Below are positions 12,584 to 20,183 of a stretch of 21,556 nt of DNA, piece after piece (within the stretch, counting starts at the first letter, position 1; each line of letters opens with the position of its first letter). Source of the DNA: Desulfocapsa sulfexigens (lineage in GTDB: Bacteria > Desulfobacterota > Desulfobulbia > Desulfobulbales > Desulfocapsaceae); assembly GCA_020721165.1 (NCBI GenBank), contig DYNG01000002.1, positions 1 through 21,556 of the forward strand, read 5' to 3'. The position numbers and the translations under genes are program-made. Below the pieces are notes generated by a model, which saw only the letters and a program-made list of their open reading frames with translations, was not told the origin of the DNA and did no database searches.

Positions 12584-15001
12584 GTGATTGAAGAAAATAA
12601 AGAATACGGGGCTGAACAGATAAAAGTTCTGGATGGATTGGAGGCAGTTCGCAAAAGACCTTCAATGTATATTGGCAATACCGCAGAATCAGGACTTCAT
12701 CACCTTATCTGGGAAGTTGTTGATAACAGCATAGACGAGGCGTTAGCAGGGCACTGTACTCATATCCATGTTGTTATCCATGAGGATAATTCCATATCAG
12801 TTGAAGATAATGGGCGCGGAATACCGGTTGATATGCATCCCACCGAAAAAATCTCGGCCTTGGAGTTGGTTATGACGACTCTTCATGCCGGTGGAAAATT
12901 TGATCATTCTTCCTATAAGGTTTCCGGGGGCCTGCATGGTGTTGGGGTATCGGTTGTTAATGCCCTTTCTGTTCACGCCAGCGCCGAAATAAAAAGGAAT
13001 GGGAAAATATATAAACAGTCGTATCGCTATGGCGAAAAACAAGGTGAATTAGAGATTATTGGAGAAAGTACGAGTACCGGAACTCGGATTACCTTTACTC
13101 CTGATCCAGATATTTTTACCGAAACAACGGTTTTTAATTATGAAACCGTCAATAATCGGTTGCGGGAACTGGCTTTTTTGAACAAAGAAATTCATATCTT
13201 CATTAAAGATGAAAGGTCTGGTGCGGAAGATTCCTTCTATGCTGAAGGTGGAATAAAATCATATATTGATTACCTCAACCGGAAAAGAGTCACCGTTACT
13301 TCTGAACCTATCTATATTATTGGTGAAAAAGATATGGTTCAAGTGGAAATAGCCTTTCAGTATTTTGATGGTTACACGGAAAGATTGTTTTCTTTTGTGA
13401 ATAATATCAATACCAGGGAGGGTGGATCCCATGTTGCGGGGTTTCGGGCAGCCCTAACCAAATGTATCAACAGATATGCCAGTGATGATATTATTCCTAA
13501 AAATTTGAAGGAAAAAATGAATGGGGATGATATGCGGGAAGGACTGACCTGTGTCATTTCCGTTCGTGTTCCTGATCCCCAATTTGAAGGACAAACAAAG
13601 ACCAAACTGGGAAATTCGGAAGTAAAATCCATTGTTGAATCAGTATGTGGAGATAAACTAACGCTTTTTTTGGAGCAAAATCCGCAAGAAGCCAAAAAAA
13701 TATTAATCAAGGTGGTTGAAGCCTCTCGGGCGCGGGAAGCAGCGAAAAGGGCTCGTGATCTATCCCGGAAAAAAGGATCAACCAGTCTGCTGATGGCTGG
13801 AAAATTAGCGGAGTGCCAGGAAAAGGATCCAAGTAAACGAGAAATTTTTATTGTTGAGGGGGACTCTGCCGGAGGTTCAGCCAAACAGGGAAGAGATCGT
13901 TCCATTCAAGCTATTCTTCCCTTACGGGGAAAAATAATGAATGTCGAAAAGGCCCGGTTCGATCAAATCCTGGGAAGTGAGGAAATAAAAAATCTTATTG
14001 GAGCCTTGGGTTGCGGTATAGGTAAGGATGAGTTTGATAAGGAGAAATTGCGCTATCATAAAATCATCATTATGACCGATGCCGATGTTGATGGAGCCCA
14101 TATTCGGACTTTATTGCTGACCTTTTTTTATCGGCAGATGCTTCCTCTGGTTGAAGGTGGTTTTGTTTATATCGGGCAGCCCCCTTTGTACAGATTGGGC
14201 AGAGGGAAAAAAGAGAAGTATTTTTTAGAGGATGACGAGTTAAATAACTACTTGTATCAAGAGGCGTGTCAGCTTTTTGAAATTCAAACAGAAGAGAGAG
14301 AAGATAAAACCCTTATTGCCGGAAATCTGTTAGCGGAGAAATTACAGAAACTCTCTTTCTATCAGAAACTCGCCTCCTATTTGGAAAGAATGAATATTTG
14401 GGAGGAGTTACTCTTTTTTCTTCTTCGCAACAATATTCATTCAGCCGATCAATTTAGCGATCAGTCATTTGTTCAGGGTATCTTGGAACAACTTTCTGAA
14501 AAAAATTTTGTTATAAGTCCAATTCGTTCTTGCCGTTGGCGATCCAACTGTTTTGAAGCTGATGTTGCTATCAAGGGGAAAAAACACATTAGTGCGACTG
14601 TGGGGCCCCATATCCCCCTTATCCCTGAATATCGAAAGGCGCTTACGGTTTTTCCATTTATTGAAACCCTTCTGCAACAGGAATTTACACTCATCAAAAA
14701 ACAGAGCGCCGGTCAGGATAGTGGAATCAAAGTAAGTAACTGGCAAGAAATGTTGTTGGCGGTGAGAAATGAGACATTTAAGGGGAGTCACCTACAACGA
14801 TATAAAGGTCTTGGTGAAATGAATCCTGAGCAACTTTGGGATACAACCATGAATCCTGAAAAGAGGGTTCTGGTTCAGGTCACCATCAATGATGCAGAAC
14901 TGGCAGATGATATGTTCACCACTCTCATGGGGGATAAGGTTGAACCGCGAAGGGAGTTTATCCAGAATCATGCCCTTGAGGTAACCTCTTTAGATATTTA
15001 G
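12584..15001 (+). CDS. gyrB: DNA gyrase subunit B
   Basis: ATPase subunit of gyrase. From GTG 12584 (AAGG 7 bases upstream) the 805-residue product begins MIEENKEYGAEQIKVLDGLE, the usual GyrB N-terminus. GHKL ATPase motifs are EVVDNSIDEALAG (44-56), DNGRGIP (75-81) and GGLHGVGVSVV (115-125). The TOPRIM Glu425 is in EGDSAGG and Asp499, Asp501, Asp503 in DADVD. The length and the extra domain of about 150-170 residues before KGLGEM mark the Gram-negative (E. coli-like) form. An upstream ATG at 12548 would add 12 residues but lies inside the dnaN terminator hairpin and lacks a ribosome site. AT-rich compared with gyrA. Confidence 0.95.
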   Translation: MIEENKEYGAEQIKVLDGLEAVRKRPSMYIGNTAESGLHHLIWEVVDNSIDEALAGHCTHIHVVIHEDNSISVEDNGRGIPVDMHPTEKISALELVMTTLHAGGKFDHSSYKVSGGLHGVGVSVVNALSVHASAEIKRNGKIYKQSYRYGEKQGELEIIGESTSTGTRITFTPDPDIFTETTVFNYETVNNRLRELAFLNKEIHIFIKDERSGAEDSFYAEGGIKSYIDYLNRKRVTVTSEPIYIIGEKDMVQVEIAFQYFDGYTERLFSFVNNINTREGGSHVAGFRAALTKCINRYASDDIIPKNLKEKMNGDDMREGLTCVISVRVPDPQFEGQTKTKLGNSEVKSIVESVCGDKLTLFLEQNPQEAKKILIKVVEASRAREAAKRARDLSRKKGSTSLLMAGKLAECQEKDPSKREIFIVEGDSAGGSAKQGRDRSIQAILPLRGKIMNVEKARFDQILGSEEIKNLIGALGCGIGKDEFDKEKLRYHKIIIMTDADVDGAHIRTLLLTFFYRQMLPLVEGGFVYIGQPPLYRLGRGKKEKYFLEDDELNNYLYQEACQLFEIQTEEREDKTLIAGNLLAEKLQKLSFYQKLASYLERMNIWEELLFFLLRNNIHSADQFSDQSFVQGILEQLSEKNFVISPIRSCRWRSNCFEADVAIKGKKHISATVGPHIPLIPEYRKALTVFPFIETLLQQEFTLIKKQSAGQDSGIKVSNWQEMLLAVRNETFKGSHLQRYKGLGEMNPEQLWDTTMNPEKRVLVQVTINDAELADDMFTTLMGDKVEPRREFIQNHALEVTSLDI

Positions 15002-15128
15002 CGGGTTGTGGCCTTTTTTGATGTGGAGCTTTGTCCCCTTCATCGGGGTTTGACGAAGTTGACAATCTTTCTTTTGAATCCAGGACGGATGGTTTGGTCT
15101 CTGTGAATCTTCTTTGGTGTAAAATTTT

Positions 15129-17606
15129 ATGAATAGTGAAAATACGCAGGAAAATAAACCAACCATCTCCATTGAAAAAGAGTTGAAAAAATCCTATCTC
15201 GATTATGCCATGAGTGTCATTGTCGGGCGGGCCTTACCTGATGTTCGGGATGGTCTGAAACCTGTTCATCGTCGGGCCCTGTTTGCCATGCGGGAACTTG
15301 GGGTTTTCTATAATCGTCCCTATGTAAAATCAGCGCGAATTGTCGGTGATGTTATTGGTAAGTATCATCCCCATGGTGATACGGCTGCGTATGATACCAT
15401 TGTCCGAATGGCCCAATGGTTTTCCATGCGTTATCCCCTGGTTGATGGCCAGGGAAACTTTGGCTCAATGGATGGGGACTCCCCGGCAGCCATGCGTTAC
15501 ACCGAGGCGCGCATGACCAGGATTGACCGGGAGGTTGTGGCTGATTTAGACAAAGAGACGGTTGATTTTATCCCCAATTATGACAACTCGATGGTGGAAC
15601 CATCGGTTATGCCCAGCAAAATCCCAAATTTATTAATTAATGGATCTTCTGGCATTGCGGTGGGGATGGCGACTAACATACCTCCTCACAATTTAACCGA
15701 GGTTATGGATGGGCTTATTGCCCTGATAGATAATCCTTCCATAACCATTCATGAACTTATCCATCACATTACCGGCCCTGATTTTCCCACTGGCGCTCTT
15801 ATTTGCGGGCGCTCGGGCATAAGAGAGGCTTATGAAACCGGTCGTGGCAGTGTTTTGATGCGTTCACGAACCCATGTGGAAAAGATGAAGGATGGCCGAA
15901 ACGAGGCCATTATTATCAGTGAGATTCCCTACCAGCAGAACAAGGCGACCCTGGTGGAAAAAATAGCCCAACTGGTCAAGGACAAGAAAATCACATCCAT
16001 CGCCGAGGTTCGTGACGAGTCAGATCGTCAGGGGATGAGAATTGTTCTGGAGCTAAAAAGGGACGAATTTCCGGATATCGTTATTAATCAGCTCTATAAA
16101 ATGACTCCCTTGCAGCGCTCTTTTGGGATTATTTTATTGGCTATTGTTAATAATCGGCCCGAAGTTTTAAATTTGAAACAGATATTGGAACATTTTCTTC
16201 TCCATCGAAAAACCATTATCTATAAACGAACCGTCTTTGAATTAACGAAGGCCAGAGAACGAGCTCACTTATTGGAAGGGCTTAAAATTGCTATAAATAA
16301 TCTTGACCGTGTGGTTCAGTTAATTAGAGCTGCCAAAACCCCCAGCGATGCCAAAGAAGATCTTATCGCCAATTTTCAGTTTTCTGAAATACAGGCGCAA
16401 TCCATCCTGGAAATGCGTCTCCAGCGCTTGACAGGTTTGGAGCGGGACAAAATTATCAGTGATTATAACGAGGTTATGCTGGAGATTGACCGGCTGGTGA
16501 AAATCCTGGCCGATGAGGCCCTGGTCATACAAATCATTCGGGAAGAGTTTGTTGAAATAAAAGAAACCTATGGTGATAAAAGACGAACGGAAATAATAGA
16601 TGCCGTTGATGAAATTTTACCGGAAGATTTGATTGTGCCGGAAGATATGGCCGTCACAATCACCCATTCCGGGTATATCAAACGCAATCCGGTCAACCTG
16701 TATCGTTCACAACGCCGTGGCGGTAAAGGGGTTCGGGGAGTCGCCAATGTCGAGGAGGATTTTGTTGTTAATCTTTTTGTGGCTTCCACCCTTGATACCT
16801 TCCTCTTTTTCACCAATCATGGAAAACTTTTCTGGCGGAAGGTGTATACCCTGCCCCTGGCCAGTCGGACGGCTCGGGGAAAGGCGATTGTCAATCTTCT
16901 GGAGCTGGCGGAAGGTGAAAAGGTGGCGGCCATTTTACCCGTTTCCAACGAAATGGCCCAGGGAGAAGAAAAAACCATTCTTATGGTGTTGCGCTCGGGT
17001 CGAGTGAAAAAAACCAGTATCCAGGAATTTAGCCGCCCAATGAAACGAGGAAAACGGGCCTTGACGATCAACGATGGCGATGAGATCATCGCCGCGCATA
17101 TTCTCAGCGGGAATGACACCATCCTTTTGATTTCGTCCAAAGGGATATCTATTCGTTTTCATGAGTCTGATATTCGCGCCATGGGGCGAATGGCCGCCGG
17201 TGTGAATGGAATCAATTTGGCGGAGGATGATTTTGTGGTGGGGGCCATTGTGTTATCAACAGACACCTCTATTCTGACCGTGACCGAAAATGGCTATGGA
17301 AAACGAAGTCCGGTGGATGAGTATCGGGTGCAGAGACGGGGAGGAAAGGGGATTATCGCGATTAAGGCCAGTGAGCGCAATGGCGCTGTGATTGGGGCCA
17401 TGCAGGTGGATGATGAGCGAGAGGTGATCCTGATTGCCGATTCTGGAAAAATGATTCGGATGCCCTTGGAAAATTTACGCGTGATTGGCCGGACCACCCA
17501 AGGGGTTCGCCTGATTAACCTGGAAGAGGGTGAAAAGGTGGTGGCCATGGACATAGTGGCCCGAGACGACTCGGAAGGGGAAGATGATGGGTTCGACGAG
17601 GAATAA
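15129..17606 (+). CDS. gyrA: DNA gyrase subunit A
   Basis: DNA breakage-reunion subunit, 825 residues. The winged-helix region shows DGLKPVHRR (41-49), the quinolone-resistance region HPHGDTAAYDT (80-90), and the catalytic Tyr124 in AMRYTEARM. The position equivalent to E. coli Ser83 is Thr85, and Asp87 corresponds to Asp89; Thr occurs naturally in several wild lineages. The C-terminal beta-pinwheel carries the GyrA box QRRGGKG at 528-534 and a second exact copy at 735-741 in the last blade. An acidic tail (DDSEGEDDGFDEE) closes the protein. A 127-base gap after gyrB shows no clear terminator, so gyrB and gyrA may be co-transcribed. No strong ribosome site precedes ATG 15129. The stop overlaps the gpsA start by one base. 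Confidence 0.96.
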   Translation: MNSENTQENKPTISIEKELKKSYLDYAMSVIVGRALPDVRDGLKPVHRRALFAMRELGVFYNRPYVKSARIVGDVIGKYHPHGDTAAYDTIVRMAQWFSMRYPLVDGQGNFGSMDGDSPAAMRYTEARMTRIDREVVADLDKETVDFIPNYDNSMVEPSVMPSKIPNLLINGSSGIAVGMATNIPPHNLTEVMDGLIALIDNPSITIHELIHHITGPDFPTGALICGRSGIREAYETGRGSVLMRSRTHVEKMKDGRNEAIIISEIPYQQNKATLVEKIAQLVKDKKITSIAEVRDESDRQGMRIVLELKRDEFPDIVINQLYKMTPLQRSFGIILLAIVNNRPEVLNLKQILEHFLLHRKTIIYKRTVFELTKARERAHLLEGLKIAINNLDRVVQLIRAAKTPSDAKEDLIANFQFSEIQAQSILEMRLQRLTGLERDKIISDYNEVMLEIDRLVKILADEALVIQIIREEFVEIKETYGDKRRTEIIDAVDEILPEDLIVPEDMAVTITHSGYIKRNPVNLYRSQRRGGKGVRGVANVEEDFVVNLFVASTLDTFLFFTNHGKLFWRKVYTLPLASRTARGKAIVNLLELAEGEKVAAILPVSNEMAQGEEKTILMVLRSGRVKKTSIQEFSRPMKRGKRALTINDGDEIIAAHILSGNDTILLISSKGISIRFHESDIRAMGRMAAGVNGINLAEDDFVVGAIVLSTDTSILTVTENGYGKRSPVDEYRVQRRGGKGIIAIKASERNGAVIGAMQVDDEREVILIADSGKMIRMPLENLRVIGRTTQGVRLINLEEGEKVVAMDIVARDDSEGEDDGFDEE

Positions 17607-18646
17607 TGACAGGACGATGTAACCAGTCAATGAAAAGCTCACAAAAAATTGCCGTTATTGGCGCCGGTTCTTGGGGAACAGCCCTTGCGGGTGTTCTTTC
17701 GGGGAAGGGTCTGACCACCTCTCTGTGGGGCCATAACCCAGATTTTGTGGAGCTTTTGCGACGAGAGAATGAAAATAAAAAATATCTGCCCGGTTTTTCT
17801 TTCCCGCCCAACTTAAGCCTTTCTTCTGATCTGGTCACAACTCTTCAGGGAAGCTCGACCGTCTGTATGGTTGTACCCTCTCATGGCTTTCGCACTGTCT
17901 TTTCCCGTATAGCGCCTCTGTTGGCAAAAGGAACTCTGGTTATTTCAGCGGTTAAAGGGATTGAGAATGAAAGTTTGATGACCATGACTCAGGTTATGAC
18001 TGAGATTTTGGGGGCAGAGTTACAGACCAGAGACATCTCTCTGGCTGTTCTTTCCGGCCCTTCCTTTGCCAAAGAAGTCGCCCTGGGTATGCCCACAGCG
18101 GTGACCATCGGCTGCGACAACATTGAAAAAGCCCAAGAGTTGCAGAGGATATTTGGCACAGAAAGGTTTCGGGTCTATGCGAGCCGTGATGTGATAGGTC
18201 TGGAAATCAGCGCCGCCCTTAAAAATATTGTGGCCATTGCCGCCGGAATCAGCGATGGCATTGGCTATGGACTCAACAGCCGGGCGGCTCTTATTACCAG
18301 GGGGCTGGCGGAGATTAAACGACTGGGGGTGACCATGGGGGCAGACCCTGTCACCTTTTTTGGTTTAAGTGGACTTGGCGATCTGGTGCTTACCTGCACA
18401 GGTGATCTCAGTCGCAATCGAACCGTAGGGCTAAAACTGGGTCAGGGAAAAAGGCTTTCCGCTATTCTGGACGAGATGGAAATGGTGGCGGAAGGGGTCA
18501 AAACCACCATTTCTGTGTATGATCTGGCCGGGCGACTTCAAGTGGATATGCCAATCCTGGAACAGGTCTATCAGATACTCTATCAGGATAAGGCATGTTC
18601 TGTGGCAGTTATGGATCTCTTAAACCGGGAAATGAGAATCGAATAG
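17606..18646 (+). CDS. gpsA: NAD(P)-dependent glycerol-3-phosphate dehydrogenase
   Basis: Makes sn-glycerol-3-phosphate from dihydroxyacetone phosphate for phospholipid synthesis. The 346-residue protein has the Rossmann GAGSWGTALAG (19-29), SAVKGIE (114-120), LSGPSFAKEVALG (149-161), Lys206 in the catalytic ALKNIVAIAAG, and GLSGLGDLVLTCTGDLSRNR (253-272). The ATG at 17606 forms TAATG with the gyrA stop and has GAGG 4 bases upstream, so coupled translation is likely. An internal ATG at 17630 would start closer to the Rossmann strand but lacks a ribosome site. It ends 25 bases before a MITE-like element. Confidence 0.95.
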   Translation: MTGRCNQSMKSSQKIAVIGAGSWGTALAGVLSGKGLTTSLWGHNPDFVELLRRENENKKYLPGFSFPPNLSLSSDLVTTLQGSSTVCMVVPSHGFRTVFSRIAPLLAKGTLVISAVKGIENESLMTMTQVMTEILGAELQTRDISLAVLSGPSFAKEVALGMPTAVTIGCDNIEKAQELQRIFGTERFRVYASRDVIGLEISAALKNIVAIAAGISDGIGYGLNSRAALITRGLAEIKRLGVTMGADPVTFFGLSGLGDLVLTCTGDLSRNRTVGLKLGQGKRLSAILDEMEMVAEGVKTTISVYDLAGRLQVDMPILEQVYQILYQDKACSVAVMDLLNREMRIE

Positions 18647-18671
18647 GTCGGTTCCTGAATGTCTCATAAAT

Positions 18672-18866
18672 CCTGAATTCCCGAGCAATTATAACGATAA
18701 AAAACAAGAACCATTTAATATCAGCAAGTTAACAAAGAGACACTTGCCAAAAACATAGTTACAACTCATTGGATTGTAACGATGTTTTTGTGCGGCACGA
18801 ATCGCATAACACGCTGTTAATATTTATATTTTCTAATTCCTCGTTACAATTGTCCGGGAACTCAGG
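18672..18866. mobile_element. 195-bp MITE-like element with 25-bp terminal inverted repeats
   Basis: The left end (18672-18696, starting CCTGAATTCCCG) and the right end (18842-18866, ending CGGGAACTCAGG) are inverted copies that match at 21 of 25 positions; all four differences are transitions. The element is bordered on both sides by the direct repeat ATAAAT (18666-18671 and 18867-18872), as expected for a target-site duplication. The interior has no open frame of note and carries a hairpin at 18749-18789. TTRTAACGAT, the inner edge of the left end, recurs at 18774-18783. These features fit a non-autonomous transposable element moved by a transposase encoded elsewhere. It lies between the convergent gpsA and rdgB genes, a neutral landing place. 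The mobilising family is not identified. Confidence 0.7.
18749..18789. terminator. Stem-loop inside the MITE-like element, possible terminator for gpsA
   Basis: AAAAACAT (18749-18756) pairs with ATGTTTTT (18782-18789), and GTTACAA (18758-18764) pairs with TTGTAAC (18774-18780), with one internal mismatch and a 9-base loop. The A/T base of the stem gives a five-T run in both directions, so it may work as a weak bidirectional terminator between gpsA and rdgB. Confidence 0.45.
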
Positions 18867-18945
18867 ATAAATACGGATTTCAATCTTGCCTTATGTTGAT
18901 ATAGGGCAAATTTGGTATGTTATTCAGGCTTGTAAAACAAGCTGG

Positions 18946-19617
18946 TTAGTTCGACCAGTCGTTATGTTCAAATTCATCGTGGTCAGGTTTTGGCGGTTTC
19001 TCTTCTTGCAGTCGCTGGGTCAGCCAGCGTAAAACCTGAGGAAATTCGTTTTTAAATTCAGCCAGAGCCTTTCCTCGGTGACTGACCCCATTTTTTTCCT
19101 CTGCCTCTGCCTCGGCAAAGCTTTTCCCTAATCCTTCATGAAAAAAGATGGGATCATAACCAAAACCACTTGTCCCTTGTGGTTTTTCTAAGATCACCCC
19201 GTCACAGCTTCCTTCATAGGTTAGGGCCGGTCCTGATGGAACCGCAATGGAAAGGACGCATTTAAAGGAGGCCTTTCGGTTTTTTTCCCCCTGCATTTCC
19301 CGCAAAAGTTTTTCCACATTTTCCTGGTCTGTGGCTTTTTCCCCCGCATAGCGGGCGGAATAGACGCCCGGAGCTCCTCCCAGAGCCTCAACAACCAGTC
19401 CCGAATCATCGGCGATGGCTGGCAGGCCAAGTATTTTTGCGGTATGCAGGGCCTTTTTATAGGCATTTTCGTCAAATGTTTCCCCGTCTTCGATGGCCTC
19501 CGGCAGGGTTCCAAAATCGGCAAGAGATCGAATCTGAATGGGAAAATCTTTCAACATCTCCTGAAATTCTTTCACCTTGTTGGCATTGGTGGTTGCGAGA
19601 ATAAGTATGGTAACCAT
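18946..19617 (-). CDS. rdgB: RdgB/HAM1 family non-canonical purine NTP pyrophosphatase
   Basis: Hydrolyses dITP, XTP and related deaminated purine nucleotides to monophosphates, keeping them out of DNA and RNA. The 223-residue protein shows TTNANKVKEF (9-18), ETFDENAYKKA, IADDSGLVVEAL, PGVYSARYAG, GTSGFGYDPIFF and SHRGKAL, in the family order. It is about 20 residues longer than most RdgB because of a charged C-terminal tail (EEKPPKPDHDEFEHNDWSN). Its start lies 8 bases after the queH stop, so it is very likely in the same operon. The ribosome site is weak. Confidence 0.94.
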   Translation of the reverse strand: MVTILILATTNANKVKEFQEMLKDFPIQIRSLADFGTLPEAIEDGETFDENAYKKALHTAKILGLPAIADDSGLVVEALGGAPGVYSARYAGEKATDQENVEKLLREMQGEKNRKASFKCVLSIAVPSGPALTYEGSCDGVILEKPQGTSGFGYDPIFFHEGLGKSFAEAEAEEKNGVSHRGKALAEFKNEFPQVLRWLTQRLQEEKPPKPDHDEFEHNDWSN

Positions 19618-19625
19618 AATAGGAG

Positions 19626-20183
19626 TTATACCCTGTTTTTAAGTTTCTTTTGCAGAACCTTGTCATATCTTTCCTGCTCACTGTAGATGCATCCGCAGTA
19701 TGCCTGACGATATATATCCATTGCGATGGCCTTGTCAATTCCTTCTTGCCATCCGACCCTGAAATCCTGATAATAAAATTCAATCTGATAGCGATCCGCC
19801 AGGGTTTTTCCAATATGCTGAATGGCCCTATGATCCTGATATTTACTGTAGAGAAGCGTGGTTGAAAAGGCCTCGTAGCCTTTTTTTTGGGCCTGTTCAG
19901 CGGTTTTTTCCAGACGCATTATATAGCAGTGAGAGCACCGTTCCTGTTCGTGAAAGACCACCTTTCTTAAATATTCGGTTAGGCCGTAATCGTTGTCATA
20001 CTCCATGTCCAGCCCGCTGGTCGTGGCCACTTGCTGAACACCGGCCATCCGCTTTTGAAACTCACGATAGGGATGAATATTAGGGTTATAAAAAAAACCG
20101 TGTGTCTCTATTCCGGCGTTGTCAAGCTGGGCGAGAGGATAAAGCGAGCATGGCCCACAGCATATATGGAGCAATAGTTTCAT
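19626..20183 (-). CDS. queH: Epoxyqueuosine reductase QueH
   Basis: QueH performs the last step of queuosine formation in tRNA, reducing epoxyqueuosine. The 185-residue protein (formerly DUF208) has the N-terminal LLHICCGPCS with Cys8 and Cys9, and ERCSHCYIMRLE with Cys83 and Cys86; these four match the iron-sulfur ligands known for the family. A further CGC pair (Cys163, Cys165) in AYCGCIYSE is the expected redox site. LLYSKYQDH is also conserved. It is an alternative to the cobalamin-dependent QueG. The ATG overlaps the TGA of the upstream sigma-54 activator (ATGA), indicating coupled translation. Confidence 0.93.
   Translation of the reverse strand: MKLLLHICCGPCSLYPLAQLDNAGIETHGFFYNPNIHPYREFQKRMAGVQQVATTSGLDMEYDNDYGLTEYLRKVVFHEQERCSHCYIMRLEKTAEQAQKKGYEAFSTTLLYSKYQDHRAIQHIGKTLADRYQIEFYYQDFRVGWQEGIDKAIAMDIYRQAYCGCIYSEQERYDKVLQKKLKNRV

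Noticed and set aside
15002..15128. TTGACA at 15059-15064 as a separate gyrA promoter
   Set aside because: No acceptable -10 hexamer lies at 16-18 bases downstream.
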